In this document: piece after piece, positions 45,085-53,911 of the stretch
Layout of the letters: each line of letters begins with the position of its first letter
Position numbering within the stretch: position 1 is the first letter of the stretch
Origin: an uncultured Bacteroidota bacterium
Lineage (GTDB): Bacteria > Bacteroidota > Bacteroidia > AKYH767-A > 2013-40CM-41-45
Direction of reading: 5' to 3'
Length of the DNA stretch: 64,000 nt
Assembly (NCBI GenBank): GCA_937871435.1
Contig: CALMQM010000122.1
Coordinates: 16,302-80,301 of the forward strand
Position numbers and translations under genes: made by a program
The notes under the pieces: generated by a model
What the model saw: the letters and a program-made list of their open reading frames with translations, nothing else
Database searches by the model: none
Told to the model about the DNA's origin: nothing

Positions 45085-45429
45085 TTAGAATTCAGTATTG
45101 TATTTAGCGGCAAGTTTGGCGGGAGCTACTGTACAATAAGATCGGGTAAGAGCATCTTTGAACAAACTTTTTTTTACTTTTTTTAATTCCACCAATGTCC
45201 ATCCGAATTTACCCCATTTGTTTGGAACAGGATAAATCACTCCCGGTTGTATGGAGCAAAACACGTTTTGATCAATTTCGCTGAAACGTAAACAGGCACG
45301 ATTGAATTTACTGTTCATCGTGGCGAATATTTTTTTCTTCACCACAAATGAAGTTACTTCGAAATGCGGTTGTTCAGAAGTCTCTTCAAATGACAATGCG
45401 AATTCTCTTACAAAATCCAATGTTACCAT
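45085..45429 (-). CDS. MmcQ/YjbR family protein
   Basis: A 114-residue protein of the MmcQ/YjbR (CyaY-like fold) family. It shows the typical FEETSEQPHFEVTSFVVKKK start, then a beta-rich middle and a C-terminal AKWGKFGWTLVELKKV-like segment (PNKWGKFGWTLVELKKVKKS). The family has been annotated as DNA-binding from structure, but its real role is unclear. Its ATG overlaps the stop codon of the upstream membrane protein by one base (TGATG), so translation is probably coupled. Confidence 0.87.
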   Translation of the reverse strand: MVTLDFVREFALSFEETSEQPHFEVTSFVVKKKIFATMNSKFNRACLRFSEIDQNVFCSIQPGVIYPVPNKWGKFGWTLVELKKVKKSLFKDALTRSYCTVAPAKLAAKYNTEF

Positions 45430-46694
45430 CAGCTCGTTTTTTTTCTGGTTGTTGAAATTGTGAATAGAGTCGGTCGGCAGATCACCAGCAATAGTATCAG
45501 GACCAATGCTCCATATGTGACAATTTTAAAATGCTGAGAAATCTGATTGAGTTCTTTGCCAATCAATCCGTCTGTTGTTAGTGTCGTGCAAACAAAAAAC
45601 AGCATAGCCGGAAATCGTAACCACTGAAATAATTTTTTCGTCGGCTTGTCATTCGATTCATACAGACATACCATAAAAGCGGAGGTATAAAAAACTGCCG
45701 GAATCATAAATACAAAGGCATATTTCTGTTGATGCGGAAACACTAACGGAACAAGAAGAAACAGATAAGATAATTCATAAAGTTCTTTCATACGACTGCC
45801 GGCATTTTTGAATGGTGGCCAGCGAAGGAAATATATAGTAAGTGAAACAAGACAAAGCCGAATACAATTCATTACTAAAATTGCGGAACTTTCTGAAAGA
45901 GAAAGAATGTTTCTTGGAAGATTAATTTCTCCGATAGTAGGAGTGAGGAGAGTTGGAATTAATGCAGTAAGACTGTGTGGACCCAAGCCTGTTTCGAGAA
46001 GATGTTCTTCGTTAGAAGGATTAATTGTTCCCCACCAACTTTGATAGAGCAACGTATTAAAATCCCAACCGATAATTACTGCGGGCAGGAAAAGAAATAC
46101 AACTAAAAAGAGTAAGCAGCTGACAAAACTTTTCCATTCATTTCTGTACAAAAGGTAGGGCAATAACACAATTGGTAAAATTTTTATGTTGATAATCAGA
46201 GCGAGCAACATCCCGCCGCGGATATATTTTTGTTCTCTGAATAACCGAATGCTTTCCAATGAACCCCACAGTAAAAAAATGGTGAGTTGAATAAGAGAAA
46301 AATTGTAGAGGATAAAACGCAGATTCAGCAGGAAGGTTAAAGTCAGTATCCATTGCAACTGTCTTTCAGAAACAAGTTCGAGATCGAGATAATGAACGAG
46401 TAATTTGCCGATCCGATACAAACACCAGACATTGAAAAGCAGCCAGATCAGATTTGGAATAAAATTCGGGAGATGTGTAAATGGAATCAACAAGATGGCC
46501 CATAAAGGGCTGTAAAAATAAAGACAGGAATGTCCTTCCTTAATATAAATCCACTTTTGATAGGGATTCTCTCCGGAATTCACCAGTTTCGCCGCCTCCA
46601 GAAAGACTTTGAAATCGCCATCACCCGTCGCTTGTTTCACGAGATATGCAAGCACACAAATTCCAATGAAGTAAGGGAGAAATTTGCGAATCAT
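45429..46694 (-). CDS. GT87-like (DUF2029) polyprenol-phosphate sugar-dependent glycosyltransferase
   Basis: A 421-residue membrane protein with about ten helices. The first loop reads ATGDGDFKVFLEAAKLVNSG with the acidic pair at the GT-C catalytic position, followed by FYSPLWAILLIPF, the P-L pattern of DUF2029/GT87 proteins related to mycobacterial alpha-mannosyltransferases. NIKILPIVLLPYLLYRNEW is another family feature. First gene of a three-gene minus-strand operon. The biological acceptor is unknown, and the coupling to the YjbR-like and GNAT genes is not explained. Confidence 0.82.
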   Translation of the reverse strand: MIRKFLPYFIGICVLAYLVKQATGDGDFKVFLEAAKLVNSGENPYQKWIYIKEGHSCLYFYSPLWAILLIPFTHLPNFIPNLIWLLFNVWCLYRIGKLLVHYLDLELVSERQLQWILTLTFLLNLRFILYNFSLIQLTIFLLWGSLESIRLFREQKYIRGGMLLALIINIKILPIVLLPYLLYRNEWKSFVSCLLFLVVFLFLPAVIIGWDFNTLLYQSWWGTINPSNEEHLLETGLGPHSLTALIPTLLTPTIGEINLPRNILSLSESSAILVMNCIRLCLVSLTIYFLRWPPFKNAGSRMKELYELSYLFLLVPLVFPHQQKYAFVFMIPAVFYTSAFMVCLYESNDKPTKKLFQWLRFPAMLFFVCTTLTTDGLIGKELNQISQHFKIVTYGALVLILLLVICRPTLFTISTTRKKTS

Positions 46695-46889
46695 TTTTTA
46701 TTCTTCGGGCAGGAGGGGTTTATTTTCCCTGAGTTTTATTCCTGCTCAATGTACTAAGGTCGACTCTAAAAACCAATTTTGATTGTGATGATGGAAAATA
46801 AATTCATGCAGCAATTTTGAAAAGATTGATTCTGAATTAAAGTACTGAATGAAATTTACCTGCATAGAATTCAGTTTGTTGAATACCGA

Positions 46890-47438
46890 TCAGAAATCAA
46901 TTCCGGTAGGCAGACCATCCAGGCTCTTGCTGTTTTTTTCCCTGACATACAATTTTAATCCTTCCTCTCCTTTTTTCTCCGCCCAGTCAAAGTGAATTTG
47001 TCTTTCACCTTCGTACGAATATAGTGGGACCCCGAATCCACAGGATGTTTGAACAAGATCAATTTTTGCAAGGATGATCTGACGTGTACTTGGATAGATT
47101 GTAAAATGATGAGCGATATTTTTCCATTCATCAGAATCCTTCTGTACGGAATTTCCTTTCCCATAGAGACGCAGAATATTCGGACTGCCTTCAAATGAGC
47201 AGAACATAAAAGTGATTCTGCCATTTTCTAATGTGTGCGCGGCAGTTTCATTTCCGCTGCTCACCAGATCCATATAACCAACTCTGCCATCGGGTAAAAT
47301 GCGAAAACAGTCCAGACCTTTGGGTGAAAGATTCACTCGGCCTTCAGCGCCCAATGGAGCTGTCGCGACAAAAAAGAGATGTTGTTTTGAAATAAATTCT
47401 TTGTGTGGTTCTGTTAATTCAGAAAAGAACTTGCCCAT
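46890..47438 (-). CDS. Pyridoxamine 5'-phosphate oxidase-like flavin-binding protein
   Basis: A 182-residue split-barrel protein of the PNPOx-like family. Landmarks are FVATAPLGAEGRVNLSPKG near the N-terminus and VGYMDLVSSGNETAAHTLEN, which forms the flavin-binding region, then ITFMFCSFEGSPNILRLYGK. Its length and pattern resemble the group that binds FMN or F420-like cofactors rather than true PdxH. It stands between two unrelated genes. Function unknown; not a pyridoxal biosynthesis enzyme on present evidence. Confidence 0.85.
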   Translation of the reverse strand: MGKFFSELTEPHKEFISKQHLFFVATAPLGAEGRVNLSPKGLDCFRILPDGRVGYMDLVSSGNETAAHTLENGRITFMFCSFEGSPNILRLYGKGNSVQKDSDEWKNIAHHFTIYPSTRQIILAKIDLVQTSCGFGVPLYSYEGERQIHFDWAEKKGEEGLKLYVREKNSKSLDGLPTGIDF

Positions 47439-47486
47439 GGTTTTTGCAAATGATTAATATTTTTTGAAAATGAATTCCTGTCGTCC

Positions 47487-48287
47487 TCATCCTAAATGAC
47501 CGCCGATACGGCTATAATTGCATTCAGAATTCCAATTTCTCTTTTTTCCGAGAAACATTCTGCGGGAGGTCGAATGATATTGTAATCCGACTGATTTTAC
47601 ACAATCTTGCGCAGTAATATTATCTTCAGGAAATCCGTAGAGCGCCGAGTCTTTAATTTTTAATTTCAACAGTTCAGTTCCGGCCACTGTTGTTGCTGCC
47701 AGAATATGTCCCTCTCCCAGAGTTGGAAGATAATATCCTGTTAATTTATTTGCTTCGAAATACAATTTCGCTGCAGGAAGATGTTCCATTAGCGTATCCA
47801 TTCTGTTTTCGCAAGTCAGCTCTGAATCAAGTTGAAGGATAGCTTCCCGATAGGATTTATCATAAAAATGAGTCTGAATCGAAGGCACGTAAGAATAATC
47901 GATACCTTCATTTTTATAATGAAGATATTTTTTCTCTTCTATAAACCCGAGTTTTTGATACACAGGAAACCCAAGATCTGTGGCAACTAAATAGATAGTT
48001 TGGTATTTGTTTTTATCTAAACTATCCAGCAACTCTTGTGTAATCATTTGCCCCAATCCTTTTCTGCGATGTTCCGGATGTACAATGATACATGCGAGCC
48101 AGGCTGAATCTTCGTGACAAATTGTTGTGCCAATTCCCACCATCTCATGCCCAAGTTGAAGTTTAATCGGATGACAATGTTCGTCCTGAATAAATTTTGC
48201 AAATCTCGGAATCAGATTACTCCAGGTCGGAGGCTGGACTTCCGGTAAGTAAACAAGGTCTTCGGAGGTAAAGACAGAAAATTTCAT
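47487..48287 (-). CDS. GNAT acetyltransferase with second C-terminal domain
   Basis: A 266-residue protein. The N-terminal GNAT domain (to about 140) has the acetyl-CoA motif VHPEHRRKGLGQMITQELLD and ATDLGFPVYQKLGF. The C-terminal half (LLKLKIKDSALYGFPEDNI and the following segment) matches the second-domain type of the YitH/HsdS-like tandem acetyltransferases. It is 48 bp upstream of the PNPOx-like gene on the same strand and may be co-transcribed. Substrate unknown. Confidence 0.85.
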   Translation of the reverse strand: MKFSVFTSEDLVYLPEVQPPTWSNLIPRFAKFIQDEHCHPIKLQLGHEMVGIGTTICHEDSAWLACIIVHPEHRRKGLGQMITQELLDSLDKNKYQTIYLVATDLGFPVYQKLGFIEEKKYLHYKNEGIDYSYVPSIQTHFYDKSYREAILQLDSELTCENRMDTLMEHLPAAKLYFEANKLTGYYLPTLGEGHILAATTVAGTELLKLKIKDSALYGFPEDNITAQDCVKSVGLQYHSTSRRMFLGKKRNWNSECNYSRIGGHLG

Positions 48288-48471
48288 AGATCATTGAAAC
48301 GGAGAAGAAAGGTATAAATTTGAATTCACCAAAGAAAGTTGAAATTCCCGGTCAATGAATAATACACTATCACAGTATTTGTTGATGAATAATTCCTTTG
48401 TTGAACTATTTCTTCATGTCATTAAAAATGAAAAGACTGAAAATGTAAAATAGAATTAGTAGAAAAAAGAA

Positions 48472-48508
48472 GGTTTCAGAAAACTTTTCAGCATGGTCTC
48501 CTGAAACC
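48472..48508 (-). terminator. Possible terminator after the dioxygenase gene
   Basis: An 8-bp inverted pair GGTTTCAG/CTGAAACC with a 21-nt loop. On the minus strand the stem is followed by a T-rich TTCTTTTTTCT tract, 46 bp beyond the stop at 48554. Confidence 0.5.
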
Positions 48509-48553
48509 CTCTCACTTATAAACCGCAGCATGAAAAACAATAGCCCCAATATT

Positions 48554-49573
48554 TTACTTAGCGGCGGACATCATTTTGCATTGTCTGAATGAGCCTTGTG
48601 CATTTTTCACTTCCAGTTGATACACATAATTCGCGGCAGCCAATCCAAGACTTTCAATATTCACCTTTATAGTTTGATCGCCGGCACTCATACCCGGACG
48701 AAGAATAGTGGCAACTTTTTTTCCGTGTATATCCCATAATTCAAGTGTGACATCTGCAGGCAATTTCAGACTAAATGGAATAGTGGTTTCATCACGATAC
48801 GGATTAGGAAAATTCTGGCCCATTTTAAAATAGCCTCCGGTTTCCGGCTCCATCTGTAACATTCCTGTGGAAACACCATTGCCATTTATTCCAACTTCCA
48901 GAAAACTATCCCAGCCACCTGTAGTTGTGTTTTGAGTCAATGTAGCCAATTGATTAATATAGCCATCAGAAAAAATATTATCCTGACTAAAGTTTAATGG
49001 ATCAGCGCCCCAGGTTGTGTAAGGTGCTACAGTAGTATAGATGAGATTTTTTTCTGTAAGCGGATAGGTGAGCTGAGAGGTTGCTTGTACAACCGAATTC
49101 ACGAAAATCTGAAAATGAATATGACTGATTCTGCCCGGATACCATCCGGGGAAAATAGTGGTAAACTCCACTTCACCATTTACATCGGTCATTTGAATTC
49201 CTCTGCAAAAAGTTTCTCCGACATGATTTTGATTTCCAAGATGACCGTTCACCGTATATCCTGAATAATAACCATCCACATTGCAATGCCAGAGATCAAC
49301 ACGGAGATTGGGCATTGGCAAACAATTACCTGTTCCGATAATACGCAGTCGAACTTTGTGAATCATCCCGGCTTGTGTTTCACGGATGTCTGTTCTGAAC
49401 ATCGCGGCATTCGTACTCAAATCAAGCGGATATGGTCCTGCTGTTTCGGATGGAATAAGCACACATCCACCGGAAGTTCCGGGCTTAGCATTGTTCGCTA
49501 AACTTTTTCCAAATGGAAGCAGCGAAGCCACACCGGCCATACCGATTGTGCGAAGGAATTCTCTTTTATCCAT
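48554..49573 (-). CDS. Exported intradiol ring-cleavage dioxygenase fused to a T9SS sorting domain
   Basis: A 339-residue protein. The N-terminus DKREFLRTIGMAGVASLLPF resembles a twin-arginine signal with KR in place of RR. The middle is an intradiol dioxygenase domain like protocatechuate 3,4-dioxygenase: LIPSETAGPYPLD, VDLWHCNVDGYYSGY and FPGWYPGRISHIHFQIFV, which supply two tyrosine and two histidine Fe(III) ligands. The last 90 residues are a T9SS type A sorting signal (QNFPNPYRDETTIPFSL; LELWDIHGKKVATIL; NYVYQLEVKNAQG). It would be a surface or secreted aromatic-ring-cleaving enzyme. Substrate not determinable from sequence. Confidence 0.88.
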   Translation of the reverse strand: MDKREFLRTIGMAGVASLLPFGKSLANNAKPGTSGGCVLIPSETAGPYPLDLSTNAAMFRTDIRETQAGMIHKVRLRIIGTGNCLPMPNLRVDLWHCNVDGYYSGYTVNGHLGNQNHVGETFCRGIQMTDVNGEVEFTTIFPGWYPGRISHIHFQIFVNSVVQATSQLTYPLTEKNLIYTTVAPYTTWGADPLNFSQDNIFSDGYINQLATLTQNTTTGGWDSFLEVGINGNGVSTGMLQMEPETGGYFKMGQNFPNPYRDETTIPFSLKLPADVTLELWDIHGKKVATILRPGMSAGDQTIKVNIESLGLAAANYVYQLEVKNAQGSFRQCKMMSAAK

Positions 49574-49592
49574 AATTTTTTTCTTATTGAGT

Positions 49593-49600
49593 CAAATATA
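49593..49600 (-). promoter_or_regulatory. -7 box TATATTTG for the dioxygenase gene
   Basis: Read on the minus strand the octamer is TATATTTG, a full TAnnTTTG match 19 bp before the ATG at 49573. No clear -33 TTG. Confidence 0.4.
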
Positions 49601-49748
49601 GAATGATAAACTGCAGTCTTATTGTTTGTGAGGCTAACCAACATATTTTGTCGGTATAAAAAACGAGTGAAAAGAAAGAGCACAATCAAATTATGCTAAA
49701 GTACAAGTGGAATGAAATTAATCCAGAATCTCTCCAAAATTTTAAGCG

Positions 49749-50987
49749 CTATTCTTCCTTCATCGCGGCAATTACTTCAGTCTTGCCAATGAGTCTTTTA
49801 CTCGGATACCATGCAGCGATCAATCCAATTACAAAAACTGTTGCCAGAACATATACAAAATCCATTGCCTGCATATGAACAGGATAAGCATCAATAACAA
49901 ACGAACCATCATTTCCTAATTTGATGAGTCCGTACAATTGCTGGAAATAACAGATGATGAAACCGAGAATCAACCCGAAAAAAGCTCCGAGTCCTGTGAT
50001 GTACATACCTTCAGTCAGAAAAATTCGTCGAAGCAAGGAGCTGTCGGCTCCCATACTGTGCAGAATGGAAATATCTTTCTTCTTTTCAATCACCAGCATG
50101 GTGAGTGAACTGATAACATTAAATGTTGCAATGATCAATATAAAAGTGAGAATGAGAAACACCGCCCACTTCTCTGACTTCATTATTTTGTATACCAATT
50201 CATGTTGTTGGTATCTGTTCCGGACCATATATTCCGGACCAATTATCTTGTTCACTTGCTGTTGTACATCTTCTGCAACGACATTTTTTTTGACACCGAT
50301 TTCAATGCCTGTGAGCCGTGAATTATATTCCAGAACTTCATCCGCGAAACGGAGAGGGACAAGAATGTATTTTGTGTCGAATTCCTGTTGAACAGAAAAA
50401 ACTCCGCTTGCACTCAGGTATCGCCGGTTGAACGCTTCTTCCGGGTTCACAAGTGATGATGCAGATTTTCTGGGTGCATAAATTTCCAGCGGACTAAACA
50501 CATCGTGTATGTTTAGTTGCAAATTATAGGCAATGCCGCCACCAACCACAGCAAAATCAGTATCTCCGCGATGAAGGAGAAACTCGCCATCTGCCATCAT
50601 GCTATCGATCCCGGTCATGTGCTCAAATTCATCGCTGACGCCTTTAATGGTCACGATATATTGCTTATCCCGGTATTTCACAAGTGCATTTTCCTCCACA
50701 ACTTTCGTTACATAAGCAATGTCATTTAGTTGCTCTATTTTTTTCAATGGAAAATGGTCAAGAGAAAATGACTTTCCATGTACCGCCGATATTTTCAAGT
50801 CCGGATCAAAAGAATTGTACAGGCGAAGAATGAGTGTTTCAAAACCGTTGAAGACCGACAGGACGATGATCAATGCCGCTGTTCCGATCATGACACCAAA
50901 AACCGAGACCCAGGAAATAATATTAATAGCCCGCTGAGATTTCTTGCTGATTAAATACCGCTTCGCTATGAAAAAGGGAAGATTCAC
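49749..50987 (-). CDS. FtsX/LolE-like ABC transporter permease
   Basis: A 412-residue inner-membrane permease of the LolC/LolE-type lipoprotein-releasing family. The first helix follows PFFIAKRYLISKKSQRAINIISW, the classic MacB/LolE start. A large periplasmic domain covers about 50-260, and three C-terminal helices include VISSLTMLVIEKKKDISILHSMGA. It starts at GTG 50987, supported by the canonical N-terminus. The ATPase partner (LolD-like) is not adjacent. In Bacteroidota this gene commonly follows rbfA, with a methyltransferase gene inserted between them here. Confidence 0.9.
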   Translation of the reverse strand: MNLPFFIAKRYLISKKSQRAINIISWVSVFGVMIGTAALIIVLSVFNGFETLILRLYNSFDPDLKISAVHGKSFSLDHFPLKKIEQLNDIAYVTKVVEENALVKYRDKQYIVTIKGVSDEFEHMTGIDSMMADGEFLLHRGDTDFAVVGGGIAYNLQLNIHDVFSPLEIYAPRKSASSLVNPEEAFNRRYLSASGVFSVQQEFDTKYILVPLRFADEVLEYNSRLTGIEIGVKKNVVAEDVQQQVNKIIGPEYMVRNRYQQHELVYKIMKSEKWAVFLILTFILIIATFNVISSLTMLVIEKKKDISILHSMGADSSLLRRIFLTEGMYITGLGAFFGLILGFIICYFQQLYGLIKLGNDGSFVIDAYPVHMQAMDFVYVLATVFVIGLIAAWYPSKRLIGKTEVIAAMKEE

Positions 50988-51012
50988 GGGTTTAAAAATA
51001 CGAATTTGATTG

Positions 51013-51028
51013 CACGCAAAGATGCGTG
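51013..51028. repeat. Short TTTGCG-family hairpin
   Basis: CACGCA, an AAGA loop, then TGCGTG: a 6-bp stem between the permease start and the methyltransferase. Similar in sequence to the repeats around cvpA; weak alone. Confidence 0.45.
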
Positions 51029-51068
51029 AATTACTCCGATGATTTTTGTCGCAGCGATATAGTGGAAA

Positions 51069-51875
51069 TTATTTCCAGGCTTTCACAATCAAACCCGTAC
51101 CTGTAGGATGATTTCCGTTTACATCCATATAATTCAACACAAAGGAAATCGGGTAGGCGATCAGATAATAAAAAGGAAGAAGAATAAAGAATAGTTTCGT
51201 CTTACCCAGCATTACAATCGGATACTTCATGGAAAGGCGCCAGGCAATTTTTCCCGGTGCACCATATTGATAACGTGCTTCCACCCTGGAAAATCCGACA
51301 CTCTTTAATTTCTCCTGAATCTCACCAATATTATAACCGTCCCGAACATGCTCTTCAATGAATGAGCTTTCATCATCACCATGAACGTCGCTTCCTCCCT
51401 GATCAGAAGGAGTAGAAATGAGTAACATAGCACCTGGTTTCATCGAAGCAATATAATTGCGGAAAACCTGAACATCTTCCAGAATATGTTCCATAACATC
51501 CACGCAAACTACCAGATCATAAGCAGAAGGATGTGTAAACTTCGTGAGATCACCCACTTCAAATTTTACTTTCGATGCCCCGATTTGCTGAAAGAAACGG
51601 TTACAGTCAGCAACCTGTTCGTCTTTAACATCCATTGCCAGAATGGTCCAGTTCGGATTTTTCTGACTGAGCCAATATGTATATTGTCCAAATCCGGCTC
51701 CCGCATCCAAAATTGAGGCGTCAGCTTTCGCAGTCCTGATCCAGCTCCTGAGCTCTTTGTGTACATGCCATGCCCGCAGCAGCAATAAATCCAGTAAACG
51801 ATAAAATACTTTTCTTAAAAAAGGAGTTTTATTAAATACGTTCCCCAGCGAACGTTTAATCGGATCATACTGCAT
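51069..51875 (-). CDS. Class I SAM-dependent methyltransferase
   Basis: A 268-residue methyltransferase. SAM-binding motif I is ASILDAGAGFGQYTYWLS, the acidic residue ending beta 2 is in WTILAMDVKDEQ, and the post-motif YDLVVCVDVMEHI marks the UbiE/Methyltransf_11 type. A hydrophobic C-terminal stretch (FFILLPFYYLIAYPISFVLNY) suggests membrane association and possibly a lipid or quinone substrate. It lies between rbfA and the LolE-like permease on the same strand. Substrate unknown. Confidence 0.85.
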   Translation of the reverse strand: MQYDPIKRSLGNVFNKTPFLRKVFYRLLDLLLLRAWHVHKELRSWIRTAKADASILDAGAGFGQYTYWLSQKNPNWTILAMDVKDEQVADCNRFFQQIGASKVKFEVGDLTKFTHPSAYDLVVCVDVMEHILEDVQVFRNYIASMKPGAMLLISTPSDQGGSDVHGDDESSFIEEHVRDGYNIGEIQEKLKSVGFSRVEARYQYGAPGKIAWRLSMKYPIVMLGKTKLFFILLPFYYLIAYPISFVLNYMDVNGNHPTGTGLIVKAWK

Positions 51876-51950
51876 ACAAATATCTTTTCGTTCCTTCCGT
51901 CTTGGTGTTATTATCTATTTAATGTGCTTTCTCCTCGACCGTGAGTGTAA

Positions 51951-52322
51951 TCACTTCGTTTCATCTTCTTTTCCTTCACCACGGCTCTCTCTCAACAACT
52001 TTTCAATTTTTTCTACTTCATCAAGCGAGCTATCCAGAAAAAATCGCAACTCAGGAATGATTCTCGCCTGATGGCGGATACTATCGCCCAATCGTTTACG
52101 GATTTCTTTGTTGTGTGAACTTATTTGGTCGATAACTGCCTGGTTGTCTTTCGCTCCAAAAATGCTCAGGTAAATACTGGCAACGCTCAGATCCGGACTT
52201 ACTTTTGCTCCCATGACAGTCACAAAGGCTTTCCCGTAAAAATTGTAGCCATCACGCTGGAAAATCTCTCCGATCTCTTTCTGTATCAGGCGCGCATATT
52301 TTTGTTGTCTCGTCGAATCCAT
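51951..52322 (-). CDS. rbfA: Ribosome-binding factor A
   Basis: Cold-shock assembly factor that matures the 30S subunit at the 16S rRNA 5' end. The 123-residue KH-fold protein shows the family start RQQKYARLIQKEIGEIFQRD, the VTVMGAKVSPDLSVASIYLS strand and RIIPELRFFLDSSLDEVEKI near the end. Length is normal. It is upstream of the methyltransferase and permease on the same strand. Identification is secure. Confidence 0.95.
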   Translation of the reverse strand: MDSTRQQKYARLIQKEIGEIFQRDGYNFYGKAFVTVMGAKVSPDLSVASIYLSIFGAKDNQAVIDQISSHNKEIRKRLGDSIRHQARIIPELRFFLDSSLDEVEKIEKLLRESRGEGKEDETK

Positions 52323-52519
52323 GGTCGGCGAAGGTAACTTTTTCTGCCGAATTTACCTCAGGAATTGTCGCCCTTCACATGTTGGAATAGAAGGGAAATT
52401 GTGTTTTTTTTGATGAAATGATGCATTTCTTTGTAGTTCATTTCATTTTGTCGTTGTTCAAAATGGGATGATTACGAAAATGAAATTATGCGGAGATGAC
52501 ATATCATTCATTCAGATTT

Positions 52520-53488
52520 TCAAAACCGATCTTCCTTCCAATTCTTAGGATTGTTTGCAATATATTTTTGGATTTTGTCAAATGCGGATTGATTACGGAT
52601 AATATGATCATGAAACCTTGATTGCCATGCGAAATTGGGGTTGATGAAATGGGCATTTTTCGTCACCACAGATTTATACGATCTGATTATGGTGGAAATG
52701 CTGCCAGGTTTTGGTGAAATATTCGCCATCATTTCGTTTTTTTTATTTTCGGTTATGGCGATTAAATTTAAATGGGTATGAACCGAATCCCCGGTATTGG
52801 TGTTCGTGGTTTGCCCCACGGTATTGGTATCCGTGGTTTTATCCCCGGTATTGGTATCGATGGTTTTATCCCCGGTATTGGTATCAATGGTTTTATCCCC
52901 GGTATTGGTATCGATGGTTTTATCCCCGGTATTGGTATCCCCTGTAGAGGCGTTGCAATGCAACGCCTCTACAGGGGATACCAATCCGGAACCGACCGGG
53001 GATACCAATCCGGAACCGACCGGGGAAACCAATCCGGAACCGACCGGGGAAACCAATCCGGAACCGACCGGGGAAACCAATCCGGAACCGACCGGGTATA
53101 CCAATTCGAAAACAACCGGAGAAACAAATTCAGACGCCACTGACGAAACCACCGACGAATTAATCGACGAAAATTGTTTGGAGGCATCAACCGTTTCGTG
53201 ATCAATCATTTTATCAATAATCAATATCCCATGGGTATGATTCGGCATCACGATAAATTCCCCCAATGCAACAAAAGGAAAATGCATTGGTATTTCAAAC
53301 CAAAATTGTTCAGCCAATTTTCCAATTTCATTCAATTGCATTGTACCGGAGGCAGGGTTGATCTCGCCAAAAAAATGTTCTCTGTTTTTTGTGCAGATCG
53401 TAATGAAATACGCTCCGTTATTTCTGTAATCCCAATTTTTCAGACGCGTGGAGGAAATGCGGTATTTATTTTTAAATTTATCAGACAT
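52520..53488 (-). CDS. REP-associated tyrosine transposase (Y1/IS200-like) with internal repeats
   Basis: A 322-residue RAYT-type HUH nuclease, acting on single-stranded REP hairpins. Start: KNKYRISSTRLKNWDYRNNG. The HUH motif is H84-T-H86 in MPNHTHGILI, and the catalytic tyrosine is Y309 in KIQKYIANNPKNW. Between them, residues 122-233 consist of translated DNA repeats: five VGSGLVSP units, ALHCNAST encoded by a perfect hairpin, and DTNTGDKTI units. The catalytic halves on either side look intact, so the enzyme may be functional. The repeats are in frame because all units are multiples of three bases. It carries no terminal repeats of its own that I can see. Confidence 0.9.
   Translation of the reverse strand: MSDKFKNKYRISSTRLKNWDYRNNGAYFITICTKNREHFFGEINPASGTMQLNEIGKLAEQFWFEIPMHFPFVALGEFIVMPNHTHGILIIDKMIDHETVDASKQFSSINSSVVSSVASEFVSPVVFELVYPVGSGLVSPVGSGLVSPVGSGLVSPVGSGLVSPVGSGLVSPVEALHCNASTGDTNTGDKTIDTNTGDKTIDTNTGDKTIDTNTGDKTTDTNTVGQTTNTNTGDSVHTHLNLIAITENKKNEMMANISPKPGSISTIIRSYKSVVTKNAHFINPNFAWQSRFHDHIIRNQSAFDKIQKYIANNPKNWKEDRF
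52789..52940. repeat. 27-bp tandem array inside the transposase gene
   Basis: Five full 27-bp units (52789, 52816, 52843, 52870, 52897) and a partial sixth, each of the form CCCCGGTATTGGTATC followed by GATGGTTTTAT with small changes. On the coding strand each unit gives DTNTGDKTI. The first two units are degenerate. Ends at the hairpin. Confidence 0.95.
52931..52985. repeat. Perfect hairpin, 27-bp arms, REP-like
   Basis: Left arm 52931-52957 (ATTGGTATCCCCTGTAGAGG...), single central base 52958, right arm 52959-52985, exact reverse complements. The core, CTGTAGAGGCGTTGCA and its complement, resembles REP palindromes dispersed in Bacteroidota genomes. The hairpin arms merge into the tandem arrays on both sides. 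Confidence 0.95.
52974..53141. repeat. 24-bp tandem array inside the transposase gene
   Basis: Five near-identical 24-bp units (52974-53093), each GGGGATACCAATCCGG or GGGGAAACCAATCCGG followed by AACCGACC, then two decayed units to 53141. On the coding strand they give VGSGLVSP. The shared core GATACCAATxCCGG is in opposite orientation to that of the 27-bp array. Confidence 0.95.
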
Positions 53489-53911
53489 AGAAATTTTTTA
53501 AAGTATCAATCCTTTGTATTATAAGGTGAATGATTATTTGTAGTGGTGAAGTGAATGTTTCAATTAAATAAACATGCTTTGTTGCTACTGAAAGGAAATA
53601 ATTTCAAAGAAATATCATTTTAAAATGATGAGAGCAGGAAGACATATATATACTTCTTGATGCTGTATCTTAAAGTGTGATTTGAAAGTTGGTAGAGAGA
53701 GAATTTCCCAATGGCTCTTTTTGCAATTGTACTTACCATCTGTGTTTAGTAATGATTATGCAATCCAATTTCGAAGCGAGGATTTCATTGGACAAACAAA
53801 TTTCTTTCATCTCACACATGCAATGCAGACAACCCGAAGGGTTTCTTGTATGATAGTCTAAAACCAACTAAAGTTTGCTGTAAATCCCCGATTTATAATG
53901 ATTGGGAATCC
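53489..53911. other. Non-coding gap upstream of the ABC exporter
   Basis: About 420 bp between the transposase start and the promoter at 53912. AT-rich; I see no gene, hairpin of note or further copy of the REP-like palindrome. A TACTTTAA near-consensus box lies close to the transposase start. Confidence 0.55.

Noticed and set aside
52789..53141. Possible CRISPR array
   Set aside because: Units are contiguous tandem repeats without unique spacers and are translated in frame; no cas genes nearby.
52772..53201. Open frames on the plus strand across the transposase repeats
   Set aside because: They are low-complexity translations of the tandem arrays, opposite a gene with intact catalytic motifs; no start signals or domains.
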